Shown here: positions 44,697-53,161 of the stretch, in pieces
How positions within the stretch are numbered: the first letter of the stretch is position 1
How the letters are laid out: each line of letters begins with the position of its first letter
DNA from: Paludifilum halophilum
GTDB taxonomy: Bacteria; Bacillota; Bacilli; Thermoactinomycetales; DSM-45169
NCBI RefSeq assembly: GCF_002245355.1
Contig: NZ_NOWF01000001.1
Coordinates: 62,001-126,000, forward strand
DNA length: 64,000 bases
Direction: 5' to 3'
The notes under the pieces: generated by a model
What the model was told of the DNA's origin: nothing
Database searches by the model: none
The model's input: only the letters and a program-made list of their open reading frames with translations
Translations under genes and position numbers: made by a program

Positions 44697-45549
44697 AGAG
44701 TTCCGTAACAAAGTAAAGCCCAACTGGTGTCCCGGCTGCGGCGATTTTTCCGTACTGGCCGCCATGCAGCGCGCCTTTGCCAATCAGGGGCTGGAACCGG
44801 AAGATGTGACACTCGTTTCAGGGATTGGCTGTTCCGGACGGATCTCCGGTTATATGAACGCTTACGGATTTCACGGCATTCACGGACGCGCCCTTCCGAT
44901 TGCCCAGGGTTTGAAACTGGCCAACCGCGATTTGACCGTAGTGGCCGCAGGCGGCGACGGGGATGGTTTTGCCATCGGGATGTCACACACCATTCACGCG
45001 ATTCGCCGCAATGTGGATATCACCTATATCGTCATGGATAACCAGGTATACGGTTTGACCAAGGGGCAAACGTCACCCCGAAGCGAGATGGGCTTTAAAA
45101 CGAAGAGTACGCCGAAAGGGGCCATCGAAGCTACCATCGCTCCGCTGGAAATGGCTTTAACCGCCGGTGCCGGGTTTGTCGCCCAGGCTTTCTCCAGCGA
45201 CTTGAAGCAGATGACCCGCCTAATCGAAGAAGGGCTTAACCATAAAGGCTTCTCTCTGATCAATGTTTACAGCCCCTGCGTCACGTATAACAAGATCAAC
45301 ACTTATGACTGGTTCAAAGAGAACCTCACCAATCTGGAGCAAGATGAGTCTTATGATCCTTCCGACCGAATGATGGCGATGCAGAAGCTGATGGAGAACA
45401 ATGGTCTCGTCACCGGGTTGATCTATCAGAATAAAGAGCGGAAGAGCTACGAAGAAATGATCTCGGGTTTCAGAGAGGAACCGTTGGCCAAACAGGACCT
45501 GAAGTTGCCGAAGGAAGATTTCGATCAATTGGTGGCGGAATTCGCTTAA
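44683..45549 (+). CDS. korB: 2-oxoacid:ferredoxin oxidoreductase, beta subunit
   Basis: A 288-residue thiamine-diphosphate-binding subunit. Key parts are NWCPGCGDFSVL (cysteines for the Fe-S cluster), SGIGCSGRIS, GDGDGFAIG and MDNQVYGLTKGQTSP (TPP/Mg site). AAGGAG precedes ATG 44683, and the start lies inside korA, so the two subunits are produced together. A perfect terminator follows. Substrate specificity between 2-oxoglutarate and pyruvate cannot be fixed from the sequence. Confidence 0.94.
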   Translation: MATFKEFRNKVKPNWCPGCGDFSVLAAMQRAFANQGLEPEDVTLVSGIGCSGRISGYMNAYGFHGIHGRALPIAQGLKLANRDLTVVAAGGDGDGFAIGMSHTIHAIRRNVDITYIVMDNQVYGLTKGQTSPRSEMGFKTKSTPKGAIEATIAPLEMALTAGAGFVAQAFSSDLKQMTRLIEEGLNHKGFSLINVYSPCVTYNKINTYDWFKENLTNLEQDESYDPSDRMMAMQKLMENNGLVTGLIYQNKERKSYEEMISGFREEPLAKQDLKLPKEDFDQLVAEFA

Positions 45550-45573
45550 AGCTCCGGGTAACCGGACTCACCA

Positions 45574-45608
45574 AGCCACTTTCCCGCGGGAAAGTGGCTT
45601 CCTTTATC
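45574..45608 (+). terminator. Terminator after korB
   Basis: Perfect 13-bp inverted repeat AAGCCACTTTCCC/GGGAAAGTGGCTT with a T-rich tail. Confidence 0.85.
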
Positions 45609-45631
45609 CCTGAGAAGGAAAGGTGATTTCG

Positions 45632-46414
45632 ATGGAAAAGGGTGACCCGAAAGAAACATCCCGACGGGAGTCGTTGACGTGGACGGTATTAGGCTATCAA
45701 TCGCCTTACCCGGGGTCCGGCGGAGCCACACCGGGTTATCTGTTGGAAGGATCGGGACACCGGATTTTAGTGGATTGCGGAAGCGGCGTTCTATCCCAAC
45801 TGGGTCGATATGTTCAGCCCTGGGAGTTGGATGCGGTCTGGCTTTCCCATTTACATCACGATCATCTCGCCGATTTTTTTGTCCTCCAGTATGCGCTGCA
45901 AACAGAGATCCGGCTGGGGAAACGAAAACAACCGCTCCCGGTGTTCGCCCCGACGGAACCGGAGCGGTGGGGCAAACAGCTCTCCTATCGCGATGCAGTC
46001 CGCCTTCATCCCATTGGAGAAGAGCGAACATGGAAGCATGGGGAGATGCAAGTGGCCTGCTTCCGGACCGAACACCCCGTTCCCTGTTACGCGATGGATA
46101 TTCAATGGCGGGGAAAGCGGATTCTCTATGGTGCCGACGCCGGCCCGGAAACCGATTGGGAGCGGGCCGATCCTGAACCCGATCTGTTTATCTGTGAGGG
46201 AACTTTTCTGGACCGGGACGCGTCTCATCGATCCTCGGGGCATCATACAGTGAAAGAGGCGGCAGAGGCGGCGGAAAGAATCGGGGCCCGACGGTTGCTG
46301 CTTACGCATCTGTATCCGGGTTATTCCCGGCGTGAAATCGAAGCGGAGGCAAAGACGTATTATTCCGGCGATCTTCTCTTGGCGGAGATCGGGTGTAGAG
46401 TTCGTCTGATCTGA
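45632..46414 (+). CDS. Metallo-beta-lactamase-fold hydrolase (YhfI-like)
   Basis: 260 residues with the metal motif SHLHHDH, VDCGSGV before it, GADAGPE and LLLTHLYPGY near the end. This is the RNase Z/YhfI-like branch of the fold; the substrate is unknown. ATG 45632 follows GGAAAGGTG. It lies after the korAB terminator and before a TPR-like gene. Confidence 0.87.
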   Translation: MEKGDPKETSRRESLTWTVLGYQSPYPGSGGATPGYLLEGSGHRILVDCGSGVLSQLGRYVQPWELDAVWLSHLHHDHLADFFVLQYALQTEIRLGKRKQPLPVFAPTEPERWGKQLSYRDAVRLHPIGEERTWKHGEMQVACFRTEHPVPCYAMDIQWRGKRILYGADAGPETDWERADPEPDLFICEGTFLDRDASHRSSGHHTVKEAAEAAERIGARRLLLTHLYPGYSRREIEAEAKTYYSGDLLLAEIGCRVRLI

Positions 46415-46455
46415 AGAGATAAGAGGGTTGAGGTTGCAGGGAAGGAGGAAGAAGG

Positions 46456-47091
46456 ATCAAACGGTTTCAGTGGGATGATCAAAAGAAAATGATCGAGCAT
46501 GCCAAGCGTTTTTTTGAAAAAGGAAAAACGGAATTGAAAAAGGCAGTGGACGTGGTCAAGGAAGAACGGGCGCGCCGGGAACGGGAAAAGGCTTACCGGG
46601 AAGAGTTTGAAGCGGAATTTCGTTATAAGGACGATGACTTGGATTTTGTGATGCTGATTTCGGCGGAAGAGGCCAAAATCTATGAAAAGGCAAAGAAAAA
46701 ATTGAAAGAGGTAGAGCGCGTCCAGTCCGATCCCCAGATTTTAAAACAATGGCAGTCCAAAAAATATCTCAGCCTGCATCACCACTTCAGTGAAAAGGTC
46801 GTGTTTTACTATGAACGCCGCAACGAAGATCCGGTCGCTCTTCACCGCACGATTCGGTACAGTGAACGGCTGGTGGAGTACGCCCCTGTCGCGATTAAGG
46901 CGTATCGGATGGATCCCTATGTTTATGAACTGCCGGAGCATCCCGGTTATGAAACCCTGATTGCCCTGTACGGGGAAGTGGGGGAATGGGAGGAAGCTCT
47001 TCGTTTATGCGAAAAGGCGCGGGATCAAGGATGGAAAGGTGATTGGGATGCCCGCATATACCAGATCCAGGAAACCATTCATAAAAAATAA
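46456..47091 (+). CDS. TPR-like protein, plus-strand paralogue (apparent ATC start)
   Basis: About 211 residues: a charged, lysine-rich helical first third, then TPR-like helices (YAPVAIKAYRMDP; LIALYGEVGEWEEALRLCEK) ending GWKGDWDARIYQIQ. AAGGAGG at 46442-46448 is 7 nt before an in-frame ATC at 46456; the first normal start, ATG 46489, has no ribosome site. It faces a homologous gene at 47126-47812 across one shared terminator. Function unknown; no catalytic motif. Confidence 0.75.
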   Translation: MKRFQWDDQKKMIEHAKRFFEKGKTELKKAVDVVKEERARREREKAYREEFEAEFRYKDDDLDFVMLISAEEAKIYEKAKKKLKEVERVQSDPQILKQWQSKKYLSLHHHFSEKVVFYYERRNEDPVALHRTIRYSERLVEYAPVAIKAYRMDPYVYELPEHPGYETLIALYGEVGEWEEALRLCEKARDQGWKGDWDARIYQIQETIHKK

Positions 47092-47130
47092 ACGAACAGC
47101 CTCATTGGCGGCTGTTCGTTTCCTTTTATT
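47090..47130. terminator. Bidirectional terminator between TPR-like paralogues
   Basis: Twelve-base stem AAACGAACAGCC/GGCTGTTCGTTT with T-rich sequence on both sides, serving both convergent genes. Confidence 0.88.
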
Positions 47131-47812
47131 GGGGTGATTCGGCGGATTTGTCGCGATTTTTTCTGTACCGGTGGATCCGTTCTTCCCAGTCGCCGTTCCA
47201 TCCTTCTTCCAATGCTTGGCGGCAGAGACGGATCGCTTCGTCATGTTTCCCTTGTTTATCATAAATGATGGCCAGTTGTTTATACCCGTAGTGGTGGGGC
47301 AGCTTCCCTTTCGACAAAGGATCCATCCGGTGGGCGCGGATCGCCATCGGTGCGTAACGGATCTGTTTTTTACAGTAACGAATGGTCTTTTCCAACGCTT
47401 CGGATTGATGATTGCGCTGCTTATACCAGTACTGGGCCTGCTCTTTATAGTGGACCTGTAAGGCCCAATATTTCATGAACAGCGCCCGTTGAACCTGTTG
47501 TCGTTCCCATTTGTTATCACTTCCGGAATAGCGTTTCTCCAGCTCGGCATGCTTTTCCTCGGCTTTTTTCAATACCTGTTTCTCCTCTTCATCCAGAGGA
47601 ATGGAAAAGGTGAAATCCCCCTCTTGGTAGACGAATTCATCTGCTTCGCCGGTTGAGGGAGAGGGAGTCGAGGGGGATGATACGGCATCCGTGTTCTCCG
47701 GATTCGGAGAGGATGGACTCCGGTTTTTCACATCTTCAGCGGTGGGCGATTCAGAGGGGGGCGGACTGGACTTGAATAATTCCTTGGCCCGAGTCAGTAA
47801 TTTTCCGATCAA
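47126..47812 (-). CDS. TPR-like protein, minus-strand paralogue
   Basis: 228 residues. The N-terminal 60 residues are Ser/Pro-rich low complexity, and the C-terminal part is TPR-like (YAPMAIRAHRMDP; AIIYDKQGKHDEAIRLCRQAL) ending GWNGDWEERIHRYRK. It shares these blocks with the plus-strand neighbour. TTG 47812 has AAGGAGG 9 nt upstream on this strand. Function is unknown; the repeat suggests a protein-binding role. Confidence 0.78.
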   Translation of the reverse strand: MIGKLLTRAKELFKSSPPPSESPTAEDVKNRSPSSPNPENTDAVSSPSTPSPSTGEADEFVYQEGDFTFSIPLDEEEKQVLKKAEEKHAELEKRYSGSDNKWERQQVQRALFMKYWALQVHYKEQAQYWYKQRNHQSEALEKTIRYCKKQIRYAPMAIRAHRMDPLSKGKLPHHYGYKQLAIIYDKQGKHDEAIRLCRQALEEGWNGDWEERIHRYRKNRDKSAESPQ

Positions 47813-47919
47813 CGGATGAAGCCTCCTTCAGACAAAATTCGACAGGATCTATCGAAATGGTAATCCTTCTAAGTCCATTCTGTCAATTCACTCGGCGGTC
47901 AAGATATCATAATATTATT

Positions 47920-47946
47920 AAAATGTCTTTTATATATGGACATTTT
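47920..47946 (+). promoter_or_regulatory. Inverted-repeat operator candidate before tdh
   Basis: AAAATGTC (47920-47927) and GACATTTT (47939-47946) are exact reverse complements 11 nt apart. The right half overlaps the tdh minus-35, a repressor-type position. Confidence 0.5.
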
Positions 47947-47973
47947 GCCGATTTGTTTCGTTGGTGATATAAT
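47945..47973 (+). promoter_or_regulatory. tdh-kbl promoter
   Basis: TTGCCG (47945-47950), 17-nt spacer, TATAAT (47968-47973). Confidence 0.65.
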
Positions 47974-48026
47974 AAAAGCTGTATTTATACTGTTAAATCG
48001 TTTTCGACAAGAAAGGAGTGTCCGCC

Positions 48027-49067
48027 GTGAATGGAACCATGCGCGCTCTGGTCAAACACCATGAGGGTCCCGGTGCGGAGCTCAGAGAAGTACCGATTCC
48101 GGAAATCGGTCCGGACGAAGTATTGGTACGGGTTCGGGCGACTACGATTTGCGGAACGGATGTACACATATATACTTGGGATGATTGGGCCGCAAGCCGT
48201 CTTTCACCTCCGTTGGTTTTCGGCCATGAGTTTTCCGGGGAAGTGGTGGAGGTCGGTGAAAATGTGACCCATCTGGAGACGGGGGATCATGTATCTGCGG
48301 AAACCCATATCGTCTGTCATCATTGTCCCCAATGCCGCCGAGGCGAGGCCCATGTTTGTGCTCATACGGAGATTATCGGGGTAGACCGGAATGGCTGCTT
48401 TGCTGAGTATGCGGCGATGCCTGCGGAGAATCTGTGGAAAAACAGCGTGGATCTGCCGCCGGAAGTGGCTTCCGCCATGGAACCGATGGGCAATGCGGTC
48501 CATACCGCCCTTTCCGGTTCCATCGCCGGTAAATCCGTCGCAGTGGTCGGTTGCGGTCCGATTGGATTGATGGCAATTGCGGTGGCCAAGGCTTCCGGTG
48601 CTTCGGCGGTGATCGCTCTGGATATCAACGAGTATCGCCTTGAATTGGCACAAGCGATGGGAGCGACTCACTTGATTCATTCCGGTCAGGAGGATCCGGT
48701 GAAGCGGGTTCGATCTCTTACCGGCGGTTGGGGCGTTGACGTTGTATTGGAGATGTCCGGTAATCCGCAGGCGATCCGACAAGGCTTTTCCATGGTGACC
48801 GGCGGCGGCCGCGTTTCCTTGTTGGGACTTCCCACTCGTTCCATCGAGCTGGATGTAGCCAATGATATCGTATTCAAAGGGATTCAGGTTCATGGGATCG
48901 TCGGACGGCGCATGTATGAAACCTGGCAACAAACCGCCGGGTTTTTGGAATCCGGACAGGTCGACTTGATGCCGATGATTACCCATCGTTTTTCACTGGA
49001 AGAGTTTGAAAAGGGTTTTGAGCAGATGATCAGCGGGAAATCGGGGAAAGTGGTATTATATCCTTGA
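48027..49067 (+). CDS. tdh: L-threonine 3-dehydrogenase
   Basis: A 346-residue zinc alcohol-dehydrogenase-family enzyme oxidising threonine to 2-amino-3-oxobutanoate. Catalytic zinc Cys is in ICGTDVH with FGHEFSGE, and structural zinc cysteines are in CHHCPQCRRGEAHVC. The NAD motif is VVGCGPIG. GTG 48027 is set by AAAGGAG 8 nt upstream. kbl follows and completes threonine breakdown to glycine and acetyl-CoA. A palindrome over its promoter suggests a repressor. Confidence 0.96.
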   Translation: MNGTMRALVKHHEGPGAELREVPIPEIGPDEVLVRVRATTICGTDVHIYTWDDWAASRLSPPLVFGHEFSGEVVEVGENVTHLETGDHVSAETHIVCHHCPQCRRGEAHVCAHTEIIGVDRNGCFAEYAAMPAENLWKNSVDLPPEVASAMEPMGNAVHTALSGSIAGKSVAVVGCGPIGLMAIAVAKASGASAVIALDINEYRLELAQAMGATHLIHSGQEDPVKRVRSLTGGWGVDVVLEMSGNPQAIRQGFSMVTGGGRVSLLGLPTRSIELDVANDIVFKGIQVHGIVGRRMYETWQQTAGFLESGQVDLMPMITHRFSLEEFEKGFEQMISGKSGKVVLYP

Positions 49068-49099
49068 AAGCGTTATCGACAGAATGGGAGGGACGGCCA

Positions 49100-50275
49100 G
49101 TGAAAGGTTTTGAACGCCTGGAAAAAGAAATTCAACAGTGGCAGGAGAATGGAGTTTATCGCCCTTTGACGGAACTGGAATCGGATCAGGGTTCCAAAGT
49201 GGTAATCGACGGAAGAGAAGTGATCCAACTCTCGTCTAATAACTATCTGGGATTAACCACCCATCCCCGTTTGAAAAAAGCCGCCTTGGATGGGGTGGAA
49301 AAATACGGTGCGGGAACCGGTTCGGTTCGTACCATCGCCGGCACCTTTTCCATGCATGAGGAGTTTGAACGCCAGCTGGCCGATTTTAAGCATACCGAGG
49401 CGGCTTTGGTCTTCCAATCCGGGTTTACCGCCAATGTGGGTGTGATCGCCTCCATCCTCGGGGAAGAAGACGTGGTGATCAGCGACGCTCTCAACCATGC
49501 CAGTATCATCGACGGAATCCGCTTGACCAAAGCCGGACGGCGAATTTATCAACACGCGGATATGGCGGATCTGGAAAAGGCTTTGCAGGAAACACAAACG
49601 GCCCGTACCCGGCTGGTGATCACCGATGGGGTGTTCAGCATGGACGGTGACATGGCTCCCCTGCCGGATATCGTCGAGCTGTGTGAAAAGTACGATGCTC
49701 TGGTGATGGTGGATGATGCTCATGCCAGCGGTGTGATGGGGAAAAACGGTCGCGGGACGGTGGATCATTTTGATCTGCACGGTCGGGTCCACATCCAGGT
49801 GGGTACCCTGTCCAAGGCGATTGGTGTTCTCGGCGGCTATGTGGCCGGTCCGAAGGCACTGCGCGATTACCTGATCCACCGAGCCCGTCCCTTCCTGTTC
49901 AGTACCTCCCATCCTCCAGCCGTTACAGAGGCCTGCCGAGAGGCGATCCAAGTGTTGCTGGATGAGCCGGAGTTGATCGATAAACTCTGGAAAAACACCG
50001 AGTTCTTTAAGAATGGATTGTCCCGGTTAGGTTTTGACACAGGGAAGAGTGTAACACCGATCACTCCGGTGATGGTGGGTACAGATTCTCTGGCGATGAA
50101 ATTTTCCGATGCCCTGTTGGAAGAAGGAGTCTACGCCCAGGGGATTGCTTTCCCCACTGTTCCCAGGGATCAGGCCCGGGTTCGAACGATCGTCACTGCC
50201 GCCCATGCCCGGGAGGAGTTGGAACAAGCCCTGGAAGCTTTCGCCCGCGCCGGGCAGAAGCTGGGAATCATCTGA
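49100..50275 (+). CDS. kbl: Glycine C-acetyltransferase (2-amino-3-ketobutyrate CoA ligase)
   Basis: A 391-residue PLP enzyme that splits 2-amino-3-oxobutanoate with CoA to glycine and acetyl-CoA. The PLP lysine is in GTLSKAIGVLGGY, and DDAHASGVMG lies before it. GTG 49100 follows GGGAGGGA and gives the normal length; the open frame to TTG 49064 overlaps the tdh stop. It forms a two-gene operon with tdh and ends in a terminator. Confidence 0.96.
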   Translation: MKGFERLEKEIQQWQENGVYRPLTELESDQGSKVVIDGREVIQLSSNNYLGLTTHPRLKKAALDGVEKYGAGTGSVRTIAGTFSMHEEFERQLADFKHTEAALVFQSGFTANVGVIASILGEEDVVISDALNHASIIDGIRLTKAGRRIYQHADMADLEKALQETQTARTRLVITDGVFSMDGDMAPLPDIVELCEKYDALVMVDDAHASGVMGKNGRGTVDHFDLHGRVHIQVGTLSKAIGVLGGYVAGPKALRDYLIHRARPFLFSTSHPPAVTEACREAIQVLLDEPELIDKLWKNTEFFKNGLSRLGFDTGKSVTPITPVMVGTDSLAMKFSDALLEEGVYAQGIAFPTVPRDQARVRTIVTAAHAREELEQALEAFARAGQKLGII

Positions 50276-50296
50276 GGATTTTGTTCTGTGAAATTC

Positions 50297-50329
50297 GCAG
50301 CCGTCCGCGACTTGGACGGTTGCTTTTTT
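50297..50329 (+). terminator. Terminator after kbl
   Basis: GCAGCCGTCC pairs with GGACGGTTGC, 7-nt loop, then six T. Confidence 0.88.
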
Positions 50330-50349
50330 GTTTGAAAGATCCGCTTTCA

Positions 50350-50378
50350 TTGAAGGGAAATCGGTTTTCGTTTATAAT
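50350..50378 (+). promoter_or_regulatory. Sigma-A promoter of miaB
   Basis: TTGAAG (50350-50355), 17-nt spacer, TATAAT (50373-50378). Confidence 0.7.
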
Positions 50379-50428
50379 AAATGAATTGCATAGATCACTC
50401 ACACTCGCTGGAAAGGTGTTGAGTATAG

Positions 50429-51901
50429 ATGAATGAAGAGATGGCGCGCTATTTCACCCGGCCGGATTTAAAGGCGGCCAAGAAGCGCGGAAAACAAGAA
50501 GTTTCTGTTTTGCAGTTTGAGCACATCCCGGAGGAGATGCGAGGCATCGGCGACGGGAAACGGTATATGATCAAAACCTATGGCTGTCAGATGAATGTTC
50601 ACGATTCCGAGACGATTGCCGGAATCCTGGAATTAATGGGTTATGAAGCAACGGATTCCGAGGAAGAGGCCTCGGTGATTCTGCTCAATACCTGCGCCAT
50701 CCGGGAGAATGCCGAGGATAAGGTGTTCGGAGAGATCGGCCGGTTGAAGACGCTGAAGACGGAGAAGCCGGAGCTGGTGCTGGGGATGTGCGGGTGTATG
50801 TCCCAGGAGGAAGGTGTGGTTAACCGGATCCTGACCAAGCATCAGCATGTGGACTTGATCTTCGGGACCCACAATATCCACCGCCTGCCCCATCTGTTGA
50901 AGGAAGCCCTGATGAGCAAGGAGATGGTGGTGGAAGTCTGGTCCAAAGAAGGGGACATTGTCGAGAATCTGCCCAAGGCACGGGAAGATGGTCTGAAAGC
51001 CTGGGTCAACATTATGTACGGTTGCGACAAGTTCTGCACCTACTGCATTGTTCCCTATACCCGCGGAAAGGAACGGAGCCGTCGTCCGGAAGATGTATTG
51101 GCCGAAATCCGCGACCTGGCCCGCAAGGGTTACCAGGAGGTGACTCTTCTCGGTCAGAATGTCAACGCCTACGGCAAGGATTTCACGGATCGAGAGTACC
51201 GGTTTGGCGATCTGATGGACGATGTTCGCAAAATCGGTATTCCCCGCGTTCGATTTACGACCAGTCATCCTCGGGATTTCGACGATCATCTGATCGACGT
51301 GTTGGCCAAGAAAGGGAATCTAGTGGAACATATCCATTTGCCCGTTCAGTCCGGCAACGATAGGATTCTTAAAATCATGGCCCGCAAACACACCCGGGAG
51401 CATTATCTGGAGCTGGTACGCAAGATCAAAGAAGCGATTCCCGATGTGGTGCTGACCACGGATATTATCGTCGGGTATCCCGGAGAGACGGAGGAGCAGT
51501 TTCAGGATACCCTTTCACTGATGCGGGAAGTGGAATATGACTCGGCGTTCACTTTTATCTATTCTCCTCGGGAGGGAACGCCGGCGGCCCGGATGAAAGA
51601 CGATGTTCCGATGGAAGTGAAAAAGGAGCGTCTGCATCGGCTTAACCGGTTGCAGGAAGAAATCAGCCGCCGGAAAAACGAGGCGTTGCGCGGCGAAGTA
51701 GTAGAGGTTCTGGTGGAAGGGGAGAGCAAGAAAAACCCCGACATTCTCTCCGGCCGGACCCGAACCAACAAATTGGTCAATTTCCGGGGACCGAAGCATT
51801 TGGTGGGACGGTTTGCCCGAGTGCGCATCGACGAACCGCGAACCTGGACGTTGAAGGGCGAATGGGTGGAGGATTCTCCGATGGATCAGGTGGGAAGCTG
51901 A
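50429..51901 (+). CDS. miaB: tRNA-2-methylthio-N6-isopentenyladenosine synthase MiaB
   Basis: A 490-residue radical-SAM methylthiotransferase acting on A37 of tRNAs, after MiaA. The N-terminal cluster domain has [12 protein letters not shown] and further Cys in NTCAIRENA and MCGCM. The radical-SAM triad is CDKFCTYC, and a C-terminal TRAM domain follows. The product of miaA, also in this window, is its substrate modification. A TATAAT promoter lies about 50 nt upstream. ricA follows directly. Confidence 0.97.
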   Translation: MNEEMARYFTRPDLKAAKKRGKQEVSVLQFEHIPEEMRGIGDGKRYMIKTYGCQMNVHDSETIAGILELMGYEATDSEEEASVILLNTCAIRENAEDKVFGEIGRLKTLKTEKPELVLGMCGCMSQEEGVVNRILTKHQHVDLIFGTHNIHRLPHLLKEALMSKEMVVEVWSKEGDIVENLPKAREDGLKAWVNIMYGCDKFCTYCIVPYTRGKERSRRPEDVLAEIRDLARKGYQEVTLLGQNVNAYGKDFTDREYRFGDLMDDVRKIGIPRVRFTTSHPRDFDDHLIDVLAKKGNLVEHIHLPVQSGNDRILKIMARKHTREHYLELVRKIKEAIPDVVLTTDIIVGYPGETEEQFQDTLSLMREVEYDSAFTFIYSPREGTPAARMKDDVPMEVKKERLHRLNRLQEEISRRKNEALRGEVVEVLVEGESKKNPDILSGRTRTNKLVNFRGPKHLVGRFARVRIDEPRTWTLKGEWVEDSPMDQVGS

Positions 51902-51902
51902 T

Positions 51903-52325
51903 ATGCCGCAAGTAGAGAAACAGCATCCCGTTCTGGTTCATGCCGCCCAACTGGGCCGTCGGCTGTTGGAAACAGAAGAGATCCAACGGTTTCGCTCCGC
52001 TGAGGAGCAGATTCAAAACAGTCGACGCGTCAACGGTTTGATCGAGGAGATCAAGCGGAAGCAAAAAGAGCTGGTTCATGCCAAACACTATCAAAAGCAT
52101 GAATATATCCGCCAATTGGAAGCCGATCTGGACCGACTTCACCGGGAGATGGACGAATTGCCGATCGTCCGCGAGTATCAGCAAACCCAGGTGGAAGTCA
52201 ACGATCTGTTACAGACACTGCAGAGCATCGTCGCAGGTGCTGTTTCGGAACGGCTGGATGTTGAAACCGGCGGAGATGTTGGTGGTGGGGGCTGCGGCAG
52301 TGGCGGTCCCTGCCGCTGCAAGTAA
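51903..52325 (+). CDS. ricA: RicA (YmcA), YlbF/YmcA family regulator of RNase Y
   Basis: 140 residues, mainly helical (RRLLETEEIQRFRSAEEQIQ), with a C-terminal tail rich in Gly and Cys (GGGGCGSGGPCRCK). B. subtilis RicA works with RicF and RicT as an Fe-S-containing complex that steers RNase Y and affects Spo0A activation. The three tail cysteines fit cluster binding. It follows miaB by 1 nt and is ended by a terminator before cotE. RNase Y itself is encoded at 38512. Confidence 0.9.
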   Translation: MPQVEKQHPVLVHAAQLGRRLLETEEIQRFRSAEEQIQNSRRVNGLIEEIKRKQKELVHAKHYQKHEYIRQLEADLDRLHREMDELPIVREYQQTQVEVNDLLQTLQSIVAGAVSERLDVETGGDVGGGGCGSGGPCRCK

Positions 52326-52348
52326 CGGTGGCTGGCCCAGGATTCGCA

Positions 52349-52380
52349 AAAACCTCACGGAGATTCCGTGGGGTTTTTTT
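52349..52380 (+). terminator. Terminator after ricA
   Basis: AAAACCTCACGG pairs with CCGTGGGGTTTT, 5-nt loop, seven T. Confidence 0.9.
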
Positions 52381-52383
52381 AGC

Positions 52384-52411
52384 ACCCTAGACTCCTGCCC
52401 TGCATACACAT
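52384..52411 (+). promoter_or_regulatory. Candidate sporulation promoter of cotE
   Basis: AC (52384-52385), 17 nt, CATACACAT (52403-52411). It fits sigma-K spacing and partly the sigma-E minus-10 as well. cotE in B. subtilis is read by both. Confidence 0.4.
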
Positions 52412-52444
52412 GGAAGTGAACGATTGTTTGGAGGAGGGAGCATC

Positions 52445-53026
52445 GTGTCAAATACAGAAAACGGAATGCAATGCCGCCAAATCATTACCAAAGCGGTCAC
52501 CGGAAAAGGTCGTAAATTCTCCCAAGCGACGCACTCCATTCAACCACCCGACAATATTTCCAGCATCCTGGGTTGCTGGATTATCAACCATCATTATGAG
52601 GCCAGCCGGGTGGGAGATTCCATTGAAGTGTTGGGGAGCTACGACATCAATATCTGGTTTTCCTTCAACCGGAACACAAAAACCGAGGTGGCCAATCAGA
52701 CGGTGCGGTATGTGGAACAGGTACCGCTAAGCTACTTTGACAGTCATGTCCGCGAAGGTACAACGGAGGTCAGCGCAGTGGCCACACAACCACCCAACTG
52801 CATCGAAGCGACGATCGCTCAGGATGGGTCGGTGCTGGTGCGGGTGGAAAGAGAATTTTATGTGGAAATGATCGGGGAAACGAAGGTTTGTGTCGCTGTA
52901 TGCCCCGGCGATTGTGACGACTGGGACGACAAAGGTTTCGTCGGTTCAGAGATGGGGGCGGAAGGAGACGCCCGGGACTTTGAAGATTTGGATCCGGATC
53001 TGGTGATTGATGATTTGAACGATTAA
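52445..53026 (+). CDS. cotE: Outer spore coat morphogenetic protein CotE
   Basis: A 193-residue CotE, the assembly hub for the outer spore coat. Recognisable blocks are CRQIITKAVTGKGRKFSQ, ILGCWIINHHYEA and DINIWFSF, with an acidic Asp/Glu-rich C-terminal tail. GTG 52445 follows GGAGGAGGGAG. It sits between ricA and mutS as in B. subtilis, but with an amidoligase-like gene inserted after it. Made in the mother cell during sporulation. Confidence 0.96.
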   Translation: MSNTENGMQCRQIITKAVTGKGRKFSQATHSIQPPDNISSILGCWIINHHYEASRVGDSIEVLGSYDINIWFSFNRNTKTEVANQTVRYVEQVPLSYFDSHVREGTTEVSAVATQPPNCIEATIAQDGSVLVRVEREFYVEMIGETKVCVAVCPGDCDDWDDKGFVGSEMGAEGDARDFEDLDPDLVIDDLND

Positions 53027-53054
53027 TCCCCCAGGATTTCCATAGAACGCCCCG

Positions 53055-53082
53055 TGGAGGCAGGTGCCTCCATTTTCTTTTT
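53055..53082 (+). terminator. Terminator after cotE
   Basis: TGGAGGCA pairs with TGCCTCCA around a 2-nt centre, followed by TTTTCTTTTT. Confidence 0.85.
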
Positions 53083-53089
53083 GTCGCTA

Positions 53090-53117
53090 ACCTCTAACGG
53101 GCTGCATTCATAACATA
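53090..53117 (+). promoter_or_regulatory. Candidate sigma-K promoter of the amidoligase-like gene
   Basis: AC (53090-53091), 17-nt spacer, CATAACATA (53109-53117), an exact match to the sigma-K minus-10 CATAnnnTA. Confidence 0.55.
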
Positions 53118-53161
53118 ACAAAGGGTAAAGCCGGATGGACCGGGGGAAAGGGGAATGGATT

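Noticed and set aside
47126-47461. Plus-strand open frames opposite the TPR-like gene
   Set aside because: They are complementary shadows of the minus-strand gene, which has a ribosome site and a paralogue.
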